Below, one piece after another: positions 6,754 to 18,251 of a DNA stretch of 64,000 nt (position 1 is the stretch's first letter; the number at the start of each line of letters is the position of its first letter). This DNA is from G963665405 sp963665405 (GTDB lineage: Bacteria > Chloroflexota > Dehalococcoidia > Lucifugimonadales > G963665405): the NCBI GenBank assembly GCA_963665405.2, contig OY762261.2:1302001-1366000 (forward strand). Reading direction: 5' to 3'. The position numbers were made by a program, and so were the translations under genes. The notes below the pieces were generated by a model. It was not told the DNA's origin, made no database searches, and was given only the letters and a program-made list of their open reading frames with translations.

Positions 6754-9393
6754 ATGCTAAAGCCATTAACCAGGCTTCTTGGAGGCTCGAACGACCGAGT
6801 GCTCAAGAAGCTGCGGCCGGACGTTCAGGAGATCAACGATCTCGAGGCCGAGTTCCAGCAGCTTACCGACGATCAGCTCAGGGCCAAGACCGACGAGTTC
6901 AGGTCACGAGTCGAGTCCGGTGAGGAGCTCGACGACATCCTCGCCGAGGCGTTCGCCGCGGTAAGAGAGGCGGCCAAGCGCACCCTGGGACAGCGGCACT
7001 TCGACGTCCAGCTCATCGGCGGCATCGTCCTTCACGACGGCAAGATCACCGAGATGAAGACCGGGGAGGGCAAGACCCTGGTCGCCACGCTCCCCGCCTA
7101 CCTCAACGCCCTCACGGGCAAGGGCGTCCACGTAGTGACGGTCAACGACTACCTGGCTCGCCGGGACGCCCAGTGGATGGGCGCTGTGTACAATCTGCTG
7201 GGCCTTTCCACCGGGGCGCTGCAGCACGACGTCTCCTACGTCTACGACCCGAGCGTGGAGGCCGGCGAGGATGGTCCGGAGAGGCTGTCCCCGATCAGCC
7301 GCCGCGACGCATACGCGGCCGACATCACCTACGGCACTAACAACGAGTTCGGCTTCGACTACCTCAGAGACAACATGGTCAGCCAGCTCGCTCAGCGGGT
7401 CCAGCGGCCGCTCAGCTACGCGATCGTGGACGAGGTCGACAACATCCTCATCGACGAGGCGCGGACGCCCCTCATCATAAGCGGCCCGGCGGAGGAATCG
7501 GGCAAGGAGTACTACAGGTTCGCGAAGATCGTCCCACGGCTGACGGAAGGGGAGGCCTACACGATCGACGAGAAGCACCGCGCCGCATCCCTCACCGGCG
7601 AGGGCGTCAGCATCATCGAGAAGGAGCTGAACGTCAAGAACCTGTACGACCCGGGCAACTTCGGGCTGGTCCACCACCTGGAGAACGCACTCAAGGCGAA
7701 CGCGATCTTCAAACGCGACCGGGACTACGTCGTCAAGAACGGTGAGGTCGTCATCGTCGACGAGTTCACCGGCCGTCTCATGCCTGGGAGGCGCTGGTCC
7801 GACGGGGTCCATCAGGCGATCGAGGCGAAAGAGGGAGTCCAGGTTCAGCGGGAGTCGATCACCTACGCCACCATCACGCTGCAGAACTACTTCCGGCTCT
7901 ACAAGAAGCTCGCCGGCATGACGGGCACGGCGGCCACCGAGGCCGAGGAGTTCTTCAAGATCTACAAACTGGAGGTCGTGGCGATCCCAACCAACCTTCC
8001 GATGATTCGGGATGACAGGGGAGACCTGATCTACCGCGACCAGAAGTCGAAGTACGAGGCGGTCGCCAGGGACATCCAGGAGCGGCACGAGCGAGGCCAG
8101 CCGGTGCTGGTCGGCACGACCGACATCGCAAAGTCAGAGCTGCTGAGCGAGCTTCTGACGAGGAAGGGTATCCCTCACGAGGTTCTCAACGCCAAGCAGC
8201 ACGAGCGCGAGGCCACGATCGTCGTGCAGGCCGGCCAACCCGGAGTGGTGACGGTGGCCACGAACATGGCCGGTAGAGGAACGGACATCATCCTCGGCGG
8301 CAATCCGGCGGGCCTCGAGGACAGCCAGACACAGTGGCAGGCCGACCACGACAGGGTCCTCGAGCTTGGCGGGCTGCACGTCGTCGGCACCGAGAGGCAC
8401 GAGGCCCGGCGGATCGACAACCAGCTCCGAGGGCGGTCGGGCCGTCAGGGAGACCCCGGCGGCACGCGATTCTACGTCGCGCTCGACGACGATCTCATGA
8501 AGAAGTTCGGCGGCGACAGGATGAAAACCATCATGGAGTGGGCCGGCTTCGACGATGAGACGGCAATCGAGAACAAGATGATAAGCCGGGCCATCGAGGC
8601 CGCGCAGGTCAAGGTCGAGGCCCACCACTTCGACATGCGCAAGCACCTGGTGGAGTACGACGACGTCGTCAACACCCATCGGGACATCATCTACGGCGAG
8701 CGTGACAAGGTCCTCAGCGGTGCAGACCTCAAGGCCAATATCCAGGATCTCGTGGAGCGGGGGATCAGGGAGACGGTGGGAGGCCACGTTCGCCAGATCT
8801 CTCATGAGAGCTGGGACGTCGATGCCATGATAGCCGAGCTCAACGGAGTCTTTCCCCTGCCACGGGACCTGGCCGACCGGGACGAGGTCGCGCAGATGGA
8901 CCCCGAAGAGATCGAGGAGCGCGCGCTGGAAGCGGCCATGAAGGCGTATGAAGACCAGGAGGAGCGGCTCACGCCGGACCTCATGCGGACGATCGAGCGC
9001 GAGATCATGCTCCGGGTAATCGACTCCCACTGGGTCAACCACCTGACGGGAATGGAGAACCTGCGCCAGGGCATCGGGCTCCACGCCTTCGGCCAGCGCG
9101 ACCCCCTGGTGATGTACAAGAAGGAGGGCCACGAGGCCTTCCAGAACCTGCTCGACCGGATCCAGCACGACATCGTCAACACGATCTTCAACGTCAGCGT
9201 GACGCCGAACGGTGGCCAGCCGGGGGCAAGGTCCAGGGCGCCCTCCGGCAACAACAAGAAGACCGTCATGGACGGCGTCGTCGGATCTCACGGACGCGAG
9301 GCCGTCGCCGCCGGAAACAAGAAGATAGGTCGAAACGAGCCGTGCCACTGCGGCAGCGGAAAGAAATACAAGCGATGCCACGGGGCGGTGTAA
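6754..9393 (+). CDS. secA: protein translocase ATPase SecA
   Basis: 879 residues. SecA drives preproteins through SecYEG by ATP hydrolysis. Visible motifs, in order: Walker A in MKTGEGKTLVATL near residue 100; YGTNNEFGFDYLRDNM; the DEAD-like IVDEVDNILIDEARTPLIIS; the preprotein cross-linking region; ATNMAGRGTDIILGG; and QLRGRSGRQGDPG. The C-terminal tail has the SEC-C zinc motif, GRNEPCHCGSGKKYKRCHG, which contacts SecB or membranes in other bacteria. The ATG follows AAGAGGT with 8 bases between. It lies between prs and valS with a promoter of its own. Confidence 0.98.
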   Translation: MLKPLTRLLGGSNDRVLKKLRPDVQEINDLEAEFQQLTDDQLRAKTDEFRSRVESGEELDDILAEAFAAVREAAKRTLGQRHFDVQLIGGIVLHDGKITEMKTGEGKTLVATLPAYLNALTGKGVHVVTVNDYLARRDAQWMGAVYNLLGLSTGALQHDVSYVYDPSVEAGEDGPERLSPISRRDAYAADITYGTNNEFGFDYLRDNMVSQLAQRVQRPLSYAIVDEVDNILIDEARTPLIISGPAEESGKEYYRFAKIVPRLTEGEAYTIDEKHRAASLTGEGVSIIEKELNVKNLYDPGNFGLVHHLENALKANAIFKRDRDYVVKNGEVVIVDEFTGRLMPGRRWSDGVHQAIEAKEGVQVQRESITYATITLQNYFRLYKKLAGMTGTAATEAEEFFKIYKLEVVAIPTNLPMIRDDRGDLIYRDQKSKYEAVARDIQERHERGQPVLVGTTDIAKSELLSELLTRKGIPHEVLNAKQHEREATIVVQAGQPGVVTVATNMAGRGTDIILGGNPAGLEDSQTQWQADHDRVLELGGLHVVGTERHEARRIDNQLRGRSGRQGDPGGTRFYVALDDDLMKKFGGDRMKTIMEWAGFDDETAIENKMISRAIEAAQVKVEAHHFDMRKHLVEYDDVVNTHRDIIYGERDKVLSGADLKANIQDLVERGIRETVGGHVRQISHESWDVDAMIAELNGVFPLPRDLADRDEVAQMDPEEIEERALEAAMKAYEDQEERLTPDLMRTIEREIMLRVIDSHWVNHLTGMENLRQGIGLHAFGQRDPLVMYKKEGHEAFQNLLDRIQHDIVNTIFNVSVTPNGGQPGARSRAPSGNNKKTVMDGVVGSHGREAVAAGNKKIGRNEPCHCGSGKKYKRCHGAV

Positions 9394-9448
9394 GGCCACG
9401 GCTTTGGGATGCCCGGCCGTACGGGCGCCCGGCAAGCCGTTCTTTGAA

Positions 9449-10171
9449 ATGACCACCGAGACTCCAACCGAGCTTGTAGACGGGACCTCTCCCGAGGCCG
9501 TCGTAACCCGTCTGCGCCAGGCCCTGGTGCTCGGGCAGGAGTGGCCGCGCGCCCTGTTGGAAAGCATCGCGGGCTGGACCGTCCCCAGCGAGACGATCGA
9601 CGGCAGACGGTACGACTACTTCATAGGAGGAGAGGCCTTCGACTGGCTGCTACTCGCGGAGAGGCTCTGCGAGGCGGCCGGCGACCTCATACCCTGCGAG
9701 AAGAAGGAGGCCCTTCTCTTCTCTGGAGAGCTGCCCCCCTGCATCGACCAGGCGACCTGGAGAGACATGCTGGGCGTCGACAAGTACCGGGCGTACCTGA
9801 ACTTCTACTACGGGGTCACGGTCGAGGAGGCGATACAGCTTGCCGAGGAGGAGCGGGTCCACAAGCGCCATATCAGCAACGGGGTTCGCTACAAGGACGA
9901 CCATACGGAAGAGGCGTTCGCCCACATCTACCGATCTCCGAGCTGCGAGCTGCTCCAGCAGTTCGCGGAGGAGTCCGGCCGCTCTCCAAGCGAGTCGATG
10001 ACCATCGGCGAGACCCGAGAGTTCACCTACTGGCTCTTCAAGTACCGGCTCAGGGTTGCCGACAAGGCCCGGATCGCCAGCGATACCAAGAAGGGGATCG
10101 ACCAGCTCCGCCGCATGCGCGAGACGGCGGGCGCGGGGTTCGCCAACGGCCCTGAAGGATCCCCGGTCTGA
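9449..10171 (+). CDS. conserved hypothetical protein
   Basis: About 240 residues, soluble, acidic, mostly helical by composition, no signal peptide or membrane segment. I do not recognise a domain. Features to search with: GRRYDYFIGGEAFDWLLLAERL near residue 40, then KYRAYLNFYYGVTVEEAI, and a charged stretch with HKRHISNGVRYKDDH. The frame is open from 9404, but the ATG at 9449 gives a more natural N-terminus (MTTETPTELV). It follows secA by 55 bases on the same strand, so the two may be cotranscribed. Several helices begin with aromatic-rich segments; I would not guess a function. Confidence 0.7.
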   Translation: MTTETPTELVDGTSPEAVVTRLRQALVLGQEWPRALLESIAGWTVPSETIDGRRYDYFIGGEAFDWLLLAERLCEAAGDLIPCEKKEALLFSGELPPCIDQATWRDMLGVDKYRAYLNFYYGVTVEEAIQLAEEERVHKRHISNGVRYKDDHTEEAFAHIYRSPSCELLQQFAEESGRSPSESMTIGETREFTYWLFKYRLRVADKARIASDTKKGIDQLRRMRETAGAGFANGPEGSPV

Positions 10172-10180
10172 GGCCAGGAA

Positions 10181-10218
10181 TGACGGGATTGCCGGGAGTT
10201 TGAGGGTATCCCTCAAGA
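10181..10218 (-). repeat. dispersed palindromic repeat, family A (copy 3, short)
   Basis: Reverse orientation: GGGATTGCCGGGAGTTTGAGGGTATCCCTCAA in two pieces, matching the core and first hairpin of copy 1. The Pyl-like palindrome found in other copies is missing here. Confidence 0.55.
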
Positions 10219-10252
10219 GGGGGAACGCCCCTGACGCTGTACGGGCGACCCC

Positions 10253-12928
<2,676 letters not shown>

Positions 12929-12966
12929 CCTGTCTCTCTTGGTGAGGCGTTGGCCGGGGCAAGCTC

Positions 12967-12997
12967 ATTCTATCGTAAGCGGTTCCGGCAGCGTCAA
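12967..12997 (-). promoter_or_regulatory. possible promoter of valS
   Basis: Minus strand: TTGACG, 19 bases, TAGAAT, about 40 bases upstream of the valS ATG. The long spacer lowers confidence. No T-box motif is visible between it and the start. Confidence 0.4.
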
Positions 12998-13172
12998 ATC
13001 TCCGGAGTCGCGGACTTGATTTCTGAGGCCCGCCGGTGGGATACTCCCGGAAAGCTGAGCCCCCAGCGTCAGCTCGATGATCAGGGGGAGAGTGGGGAGA
13101 GGGGCGAGGGCCCTATGGCGGGAGTCCGAAGGCGCCCCTCACCGGTTCGATGATCAGGGGGGAGACTGGGGA

Positions 13173-13308
13173 GTGCAGATCCCGACAAGTCGGGATTGCC
13201 GGGAGTCTGAGAGAGATGGGGATTTCCCTCAGAAGTCATCCATCTCTTTGTTGGGGGGTGGGGCTCGATCGGGTGTGGGCACGGGCTGCGGCTCAGAATG
13301 ACAACAGG
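13173..13308 (-). repeat. dispersed palindromic repeat, family A (copy 4, long form)
   Basis: Read on the minus strand it starts GTTGTCATTCTGAGCCGCAG and runs through CTGAGGGAA, CAGACTCCCGGCAATCC and CGACTTGTCGGGATCTGCAC. This matches 27891-28030 over about 140 bases, so the family has a long form that begins with a GTCATTCTGAG-type end. The 522-base gap between valS and the next gene consists mainly of this and the next copy. Confidence 0.7.
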
Positions 13309-13330
13309 GCGGAGAGTGCAGAGGCGCTGC

Positions 13331-13378
13331 GGCCCTTTTGCCGGGAGCCTGAGATGGATGGGGACTTCCCTCAGATCG
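13331..13378 (-). repeat. dispersed palindromic repeat, family A (copy 5, partial)
   Basis: TTGCCGGGAGCCTGAGATGG followed by GGGGACTTCCCTCAGAT: the central part of family A, directly next to copy 4 in the same orientation. Confidence 0.55.
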
Positions 13379-13450
13379 CTCTTCCTCAGCCACCCCTCAG
13401 GGTGAGACGGCTGCCGGTGGCGTCGCCGAATAGACTAAGAGGAGCTCCCA

Positions 13451-14263
13451 TTGGACAATCGAAAGCCAAGACTTCAGGGAAAGGTCGCAATCGTCACCGG
13501 GGCGGGGTCGAGTGGTCCCGGCGTCGGGACCGGGAAGGCCACGTCGATCCTGTTCGCCAGGGAGGGTGCGCGAGTGCTCCTCGTGGACAAGTCTCCCGAG
13601 CGGGCAGGGGAGACCCTTGAGACCATCAGGGAAGAAGGGGGCCAGGCGTCGGTGTTCGAGGCTGACGTGACCCGTGCCGCAGACTGCAAGGCGATGGTCG
13701 AGGCGGCGCATGAGCGCTACGGAGGCCCCCACATCCTCATGAACAACGTGGCGATCAGCGCTCCCGGCGATGTGATCGACCACACGGAGGAGGATTGGGA
13801 CCGGGTGCTGGAGATCGATCTCAAGAGCATGATGCTGGCGAGCAAGTACGCCGTACCCAGAATGATCGAGGCCGGTGGCGGCTCGATCATCAACATGTCG
13901 TCCATACTGGGCCTGAGGGCGGGCGCTTTTGAGCCGAGCGTTGCCTACTCCGCCGCCAAGGGTGGGGTCATCGCCCTGACCTACTCGATGGCAGCCTCGC
14001 ATGGGCGGGACAACGTCAGGGTGAACTGCATCGCTCCCGGCCACCTGTACACGCCTCTGATCGCGCCGCGCTTGACCGACGAGCAGCGAGACCTCCGGCG
14101 AAGGGCGGGCCCCTTGGGAACTGAGGGGACAGCCTGGGACGTCGCCTGGGCATGTGTGTTCCTGGCCAGCGACGAGTCCCGATGGATCAGCGGCGTGGTC
14201 CTGCCGGTCGACGCCGGACTTCTCGCAACCACGCCGCTCGCGATGTTTCCGCACCTGCGCTAG
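13451..14263 (+). CDS. SDR family oxidoreductase
   Basis: 270 residues; classical short-chain dehydrogenase/reductase using NAD(P)H. The cofactor loop is TGAGSSGPGVGTGKA, longer than the usual TGxxxGIG. The rest of the pattern is normal: NNVAIS, then NMSSILG, then YSAAKGG with the catalytic Tyr and Lys, then IAPGHLYTP, and a closing SGVVLPVDAG. The start is TTG with GAGGAG 6 bases upstream. Substrate unknown; such enzymes oxidise or reduce alcohols and ketones. It is flanked by repeats on the left and the convergent coaBC gene on the right, so it is probably transcribed alone. Confidence 0.88.
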   Translation: MDNRKPRLQGKVAIVTGAGSSGPGVGTGKATSILFAREGARVLLVDKSPERAGETLETIREEGGQASVFEADVTRAADCKAMVEAAHERYGGPHILMNNVAISAPGDVIDHTEEDWDRVLEIDLKSMMLASKYAVPRMIEAGGGSIINMSSILGLRAGAFEPSVAYSAAKGGVIALTYSMAASHGRDNVRVNCIAPGHLYTPLIAPRLTDEQRDLRRRAGPLGTEGTAWDVAWACVFLASDESRWISGVVLPVDAGLLATTPLAMFPHLR

Positions 14264-14346
14264 GTCTTCCACAGGCACAGGCCGAACGGGGGAGGAGTGC
14301 CGCCGTTTCCTCGTTCGCGACGAGCCCGTCGAGACACGAGACCTCG

Positions 14347-15546
14347 CTACGACATCAACGCCAGCACCCGATCGAGGATGCGGTGGCCGACATCGTACTT
14401 GGTGATCAGGCCAAGCTCCTCCGCGCCGCCGTCCCGGTCGATGAGGATGACCCTGTTCAGATCGCCGTCGAACCCGGCGTCATCCGCCGAGACGTCGTTT
14501 GCCGCCACCAGGTGCAGGCCCTTGCTCATCAGCTTCGATCGGGCGTTGACCAGCAGGTCTTCCGTCTCCGCGGCGAAGCCCACCTTGACCAGATGGTCGC
14601 CCTGAACGTCCGCCACGATATCCGGGTTTTGGACCAGCTGCAGGGTCATCCCCTGAGTCCCCGTCTTCTTGACCTTGCTCGGCTGGGATTCGGCGGGCCG
14701 CCAGTCGGAAACGGCGGCGGCCATTATCAGGGCATCGGCGTCACGGCACTCTTCTACCAGACGGTCGCGCATCTCGAGTGCGGACACGACCCTCTCGACT
14801 CGAACACCGACAGGCACCGGGAGCGCGCTCGGCCCCGTAACCAGCACGGCGGTCGCCCCCCGATCCCTGGCGGCCTCTGCCACGGCAGAGCCCATCTTGC
14901 CCGACGAGCGGTTGGAGATGAAACGGACCGGATCGATGGCCTCGCGCGTGCCACCGGCGCTGGCGACTATCTTCCGGCCGGCCAGATCGCCGGCGCGTCC
15001 GAGGACCAGCCGGGCGTATCCCAGAAGCTCCGCCGTCTCCAGCAGACGCCCCGGACCGTAGAGCCCCGACGCCAGCCTTCCTGTTGCGGGCCCGGCTATC
15101 GTGTATCCCCGGGACGACAGCTTGTCGATGTTCTCCCGAGTCGCCGGATTGTCGTACATGTTCCCGTCCATCGCGGGAGCCACGATCACCGGCGCCCGGG
15201 TCGCAAGGACGGTCGCCGTGAGAGCGTCGTCGGAGAGGCCTATCGCCATCTTGGCGATGACGTTCGCGGTCGCCGGAGCCACGATGATCAGATCTGCCCG
15301 CTCGGCAAGCGCGACGTGCTCGATGCTCAGCTCGGAGTCCGGATCGAACATGTCGACGGTGACGGGTCGATGTGTGAGGCTGCGGAAGGTGAGCGGACTG
15401 ACCAGCCTGGTCGCGGCCTCGGTCATCACGACGTCTACGAGTGCGCTCTGCTGAGTCAGCTTGGAGGCGAGGTCGGCCGCCTTGTAGCAGGCGATACTCC
15501 CGGCTACCCCCAGGACGACGTGTCTTCCCTCGAGAACGTTCGGCAC
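14347..15546 (-). CDS. coaBC: bifunctional phosphopantothenoylcysteine decarboxylase / phosphopantothenate-cysteine ligase
   Basis: 399 residues. The N-terminal half is the FMN-dependent decarboxylase CoaC (GVAGSIACYKAADL at the start, PAMDGNMYDNPATREN, and ASGLYGPGR). The C-terminal half is the CTP-dependent ligase CoaB (SAGGTREAIDPVRFISNRSS and the KKTG loop). Together they make 4'-phosphopantetheine for coenzyme A. The next upstream gene on the same strand is coaX, which makes the phosphopantothenate used here, 76 bases away, so two successive CoA steps are clustered. Confidence 0.95.
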   Translation of the reverse strand: MPNVLEGRHVVLGVAGSIACYKAADLASKLTQQSALVDVVMTEAATRLVSPLTFRSLTHRPVTVDMFDPDSELSIEHVALAERADLIIVAPATANVIAKMAIGLSDDALTATVLATRAPVIVAPAMDGNMYDNPATRENIDKLSSRGYTIAGPATGRLASGLYGPGRLLETAELLGYARLVLGRAGDLAGRKIVASAGGTREAIDPVRFISNRSSGKMGSAVAEAARDRGATAVLVTGPSALPVPVGVRVERVVSALEMRDRLVEECRDADALIMAAAVSDWRPAESQPSKVKKTGTQGMTLQLVQNPDIVADVQGDHLVKVGFAAETEDLLVNARSKLMSKGLHLVAANDVSADDAGFDGDLNRVILIDRDGGAEELGLITKYDVGHRILDRVLALMS

Positions 15547-15622
15547 CTCTGGTCCCTTCCTTTCCGTCGGTAAAGGCCGATGCCTGCGTCAGCGTGTGGC
15601 GGGCATTAGCCCCTCACGCGTG

Positions 15623-16387
15623 CTACCTGTTCAGATGAAAGATAATGTTGAGGCCAATCAGGGTCAAGTCCGGGTTCACGGCGTCGAATACACCGGCCTC
15701 GTTCTCGATCACCTCCGCCAGACCCCCCGTGGCCACGACCTTGCTCCCACCACCGAGCTCCTTGTCGAACCTGGCGACCATGCCCTTGACCATATCGGCA
15801 TAGCCCAGGATGAGGCCCGATTGTAGGGCATGGACGGTGTTCTTGCCTATCGCGGCAGGGGGAGGGCTCAGCTCGACTCGTCTCAGCTGGGAAGTCCGGT
15901 GGAACAGAGCGTCCGCGGCGACCGAGATTCCTGGCGCGAGAGAGCCGCCGACGTACTCTCCGTCTTTCGAGATGGCGTCGAACACCGTCGCGGTTCCGAA
16001 GTCGACGATGATGAGCGGGGCCCCGTAGAGCTTGAAGCCGGCCGCGGCATCCGCGATCCGGTCCGACCCCACGTCGCGAGGATTGTCGTACAGAATCCTG
16101 ACGCCGGTCTTGACGCCCGCCCCCATTACCAGGGGATCCAAACCGAGGTAGGACCTGCACATCTCGACGAAGACCGGGGTCAGCGGCGGCACCACGCTGC
16201 ACATTGATACCGCCTTCACGTCGGCGGCTGCGACGCCCTTGGTTGGGAGCAGGCTGGAGAGCAGTACCCCGTACTCATCTGCCAGACGCTCGGAGTCGGT
16301 GGCGATTCGCCAGGTGGCCTTCAGGTCGTCGCCGTCGAACGCGCCGAAGGTGATGTTCGTGTTGCCGATGTCGAGCGCCAGCAGCAA
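15623..16387 (-). CDS. coaX: type III pantothenate kinase
   Basis: About 254 residues. CoaX phosphorylates pantothenate with ATP and needs a monovalent cation. The ASKHA-fold motifs are visible: LALDIGNTNITFGAFDG at the very start, GVRILYDNPRDVGSDRI, and VDFGTATVFDAIS with GGSLAPGI. The frame is open to 16603, but that would run into the glutamate dehydrogenase gene. A TTG at 16387 has GGAG 7 bases upstream and puts the DIGNTN motif at the N-terminus, as usual. It lies between coaBC and gdhA in one minus-strand set. Confidence 0.93.
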   Translation of the reverse strand: MLLALDIGNTNITFGAFDGDDLKATWRIATDSERLADEYGVLLSSLLPTKGVAAADVKAVSMCSVVPPLTPVFVEMCRSYLGLDPLVMGAGVKTGVRILYDNPRDVGSDRIADAAAGFKLYGAPLIIVDFGTATVFDAISKDGEYVGGSLAPGISVAADALFHRTSQLRRVELSPPPAAIGKNTVHALQSGLILGYADMVKGMVARFDKELGGGSKVVATGGLAEVIENEAGVFDAVNPDLTLIGLNIIFHLNR

Positions 16388-16410
16388 GTGTTTGCTCCGA
16401 GGGACGCGGA

Positions 16411-17670
16411 TCAGATGAATCCGCGGAGCTTGACCACGTGGGCCACCCGTCCGACGCCGATCATGAACGCCGCCTCTTTGTAGGAGATGCTCTCCCGCGC
16501 CATCACCTCTGTCACCTGGTGGTAGGCTCGAGTCATCGTCTTGTGAAGCTCCTCGTTGACGCGGCTCAGCTCCCACTTGTGCTGGTACCGGTTCTGCGTC
16601 CACTCGAAATCGGACACGACGACACCGCCGGCGTTCACCAAAACGTCGGGAAGGACAGGGATGCCGCGCTCGCCGAGGATCGCGTCCGCCTGAGGACTGA
16701 CCGGGTGGTTGGCGGCCACCACCACCACCCTAGCCCTGACGAGTGGGGCGTTTCTCTCGTCTATCACCCGCTCCACCGCCGCCGGGACGAGGAAATCGCA
16801 GTCAAGCTCCAGAAGCTCCTCGTTGGTTACCGGATCGGCGCCCGGCGTTCCGACGACGGAGCCCGTGGCATCCCGATGAGCCTCCAGCAGACCGATGTCG
16901 AAGCCCGGTTCGTAGTAGCATCCGCCTCGGACATCGCTGACGGCGATGATCCTGCAGCCCAGCTCCGAGAGCAGCCGCACTATCCAGAGGCCGACCTGCC
17001 CGAAGCCCTGGACGGCTACCCGGGCCCCCTTCAGGCTGATTTCCAGGTCCTTCGCCGCCTCGACCATGATGTACACTGCTCCGCGGCCCGGCGCGGCGTC
17101 GCGGCCGACGGAGCCCCCCAGCTCGACCGGCTTGCCCGTTACGATCGCCGGTGAGTAGCCGTGGATCTGGCTGTAGGCGTCCATCATCCAGGCCATCGCC
17201 TGGGAGTCGGTCCCGAGGTCCGGAGCCGGGATGTCCTTCTGGACCCCTATCATGTGAGCGATGTTCTGCGTGAACCTTCGGGTCAGCCGGTTCAGCTCCC
17301 CCTGACTCATCGAGCCCGGACTGCACTGCACGCCCCCTTTGGCGCCGCCGAACGGGATGTCGACCAGGGCCGTCTTCCAGGTCATCAGCGACGCGAGCGC
17401 CCTGACCTCTCCCTGGTCCAGGGTCGCGTTGTACCGGATGCCGCCCTTGTACGGACCGCGAGCCCCGTTGTGCTGAACGCGGTAGCCGGTGAAGACCTCA
17501 ATGCGCCCGTCGTCCATCCGAACGGGGACGGACACCTGCAGCTCGCGCCACGGCCGGCGCAACAGCTCCCGCATGCCATCGTCCAGGCTCAACCGGTCAG
17601 CGGCCCTGTCGAAGAAGACGTTGACCTCTTCGAATGTGTCGGGCCTCTTTGAGGCTATCGAAATGGTCAT
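16411..17670 (-). CDS. gdhA: Glu/Leu/Phe/Val dehydrogenase (glutamate dehydrogenase)
   Basis: About 419 residues, the standard length. It interconverts glutamate and 2-oxoglutarate plus ammonia with NAD(P)H. PYKGGIRYNATLDQGEVRAL and VDIPFGGAKGGV hold the substrate-binding and catalytic lysines; the Rossmann domain shows VAVQGFGQVGLW and AVSDVRGG. The open frame reaches 17775, but the ATG at 17670 (MTISIASKRP) gives the normal length and is preceded by GGGGGCGC. The upstream gap contains a TATAAT at 17735-17740 on the minus strand. Confidence 0.93.
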   Translation of the reverse strand: MTISIASKRPDTFEEVNVFFDRAADRLSLDDGMRELLRRPWRELQVSVPVRMDDGRIEVFTGYRVQHNGARGPYKGGIRYNATLDQGEVRALASLMTWKTALVDIPFGGAKGGVQCSPGSMSQGELNRLTRRFTQNIAHMIGVQKDIPAPDLGTDSQAMAWMMDAYSQIHGYSPAIVTGKPVELGGSVGRDAAPGRGAVYIMVEAAKDLEISLKGARVAVQGFGQVGLWIVRLLSELGCRIIAVSDVRGGCYYEPGFDIGLLEAHRDATGSVVGTPGADPVTNEELLELDCDFLVPAAVERVIDERNAPLVRARVVVVAANHPVSPQADAILGERGIPVLPDVLVNAGGVVVSDFEWTQNRYQHKWELSRVNEELHKTMTRAYHQVTEVMARESISYKEAAFMIGVGRVAHVVKLRGFI

Positions 17671-17734
17671 GCGCCCCCGTCTCTCGTCAGTCCGTCGGAC
17701 GCGCCGTCGAGGCACGCGCGGGTCTATATACACC

Positions 17735-17740
17735 ATTATA
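17735..17740 (-). promoter_or_regulatory. candidate -10 element of gdhA
   Basis: Consensus TATAAT on the minus strand, preceded by GGTG, 64 bases before the chosen gdhA ATG. No clear -35 element. Confidence 0.4.
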
Positions 17741-17835
17741 CACCCCGGTCTTGCGGCAATTCTGGCGGATTCCAACGTCGCGGAGGAACCCTGCTCCGGC
17801 CTCCCGTCCCGGCCTCTGCCGGCGAGCGTCCAACA

Positions 17836-18023
17836 CAGGGCCTTTTCAGAGTCCGATAGTTGGCCATCCAGCGTGTGGTTCCACGCCGGCCGGGGGTTCC
17901 GAAGGGGGCAGGGCCTCCTCTGCGGGGTTCGGGGTGCCCCAATCCATTGGGCGGGAGGGTGGGAACAAGAGGGCTCCTCAACGGGGGAGGTACGGGGAAT
18001 AGTGGGGAGAACGAAAGGCCCTG
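17836..18023 (+). repeat. MITE-like repeat, family B (copy 2, with terminal inverted repeats)
   Basis: 188 bases that begin CAGGGCCTTTTC and end GAACGAAAGGCCCTG, giving a 10-base perfect terminal inverted repeat (CAGGGCCTTT/AAAGGCCCTG). The interior matches 6431-6660. A CGTCCA hexamer lies just outside each end (3 and 1 bases away), possibly a target duplication. It ends 18 bases before the -35 element of the cysH promoter. No transposase is encoded. Confidence 0.75.
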
Positions 18024-18041
18024 ACGTCCAGGAGGGTCACC

Positions 18042-18070
18042 TTGACAGCCGGACGTGAAATCTCTAGACT
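18042..18070 (+). promoter_or_regulatory. promoter of the cysH leader and operon
   Basis: TTGACA, 17 bases, TAGACT. Transcription should begin at about 18077-18080, only 7-10 bases before the GTG of the leader peptide, so the leader ORF is nearly leaderless. Confidence 0.7.
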
Positions 18071-18086
18071 GACCCTCGGTGCAATT

Positions 18087-18188
18087 GTGAAAAAAGTATC
18101 TAACTGCTTCTGTTGTATGTGTTGTACGACCACTCGGGGCGCCCGGGCGGCACCTGAGTTGCGTGTGCGCATGGACGTGCAGATGTAG
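18087..18188 (+). CDS. cysteine-rich leader peptide of cysH (33 codons)
   Basis: GTG AAA AAA GTA TCT AAC then codons for C-F-C-C-M-C-C (18105-18125), then TTRGARAAPELRVRMDVQM and TAG. Five of seven consecutive residues are cysteine, which is far from chance in a 33-codon frame directly upstream of a cysteine-biosynthesis gene. The GTG begins within about 10 bases of the predicted transcription start. The frame ends 25 bases before a strong intrinsic terminator. Together these suggest ribosome-mediated attenuation: slow decoding of the Cys codons when Cys-tRNA is scarce would change the fold of the leader. Poly-cysteine short ORFs with this role are known in mycobacteria. Function here is inferred, not shown. 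Confidence 0.75.
   Translation: MKKVSNCFCCMCCTTTRGARAAPELRVRMDVQM
18131..18139 (+). promoter_or_regulatory. putative antiterminator strand of the cysH leader
   Basis: CACTCGGGG, 5 bases after the last Cys codon, is a perfect 9-base complement of CCCCGAGTG (18217-18225), the 5' arm of the terminator. Pairing of the two would prevent the terminator from forming. A ribosome stalled on the first Cys codons would leave this strand exposed. Confidence 0.55.
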
Positions 18189-18213
18189 CTCGCCGCATAC
18201 TTCTGAGAGATAG

Positions 18214-18251
18214 GCCCCCCGAGTGCGAAACGCCTCGGGGGGCTTTTTTTT
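18214..18251 (+). terminator. intrinsic terminator in the cysH leader (attenuator)
   Basis: GCCCCCCGAG pairs with CTCGGGGGGC (10 base pairs), extended by GCG-AAA-CGC in the loop, and is followed by eight T. It ends 23 bases before the cysH ATG, so it can only act as a regulated, upstream terminator. Confidence 0.85.

Noticed and set aside
15623..16603. Long form of pantothenate kinase starting at 16603
   Set aside because: It would overlap about 190 bases of the glutamate dehydrogenase gene and add an N-terminus without family similarity; the TTG at 16387 has a good ribosome site.
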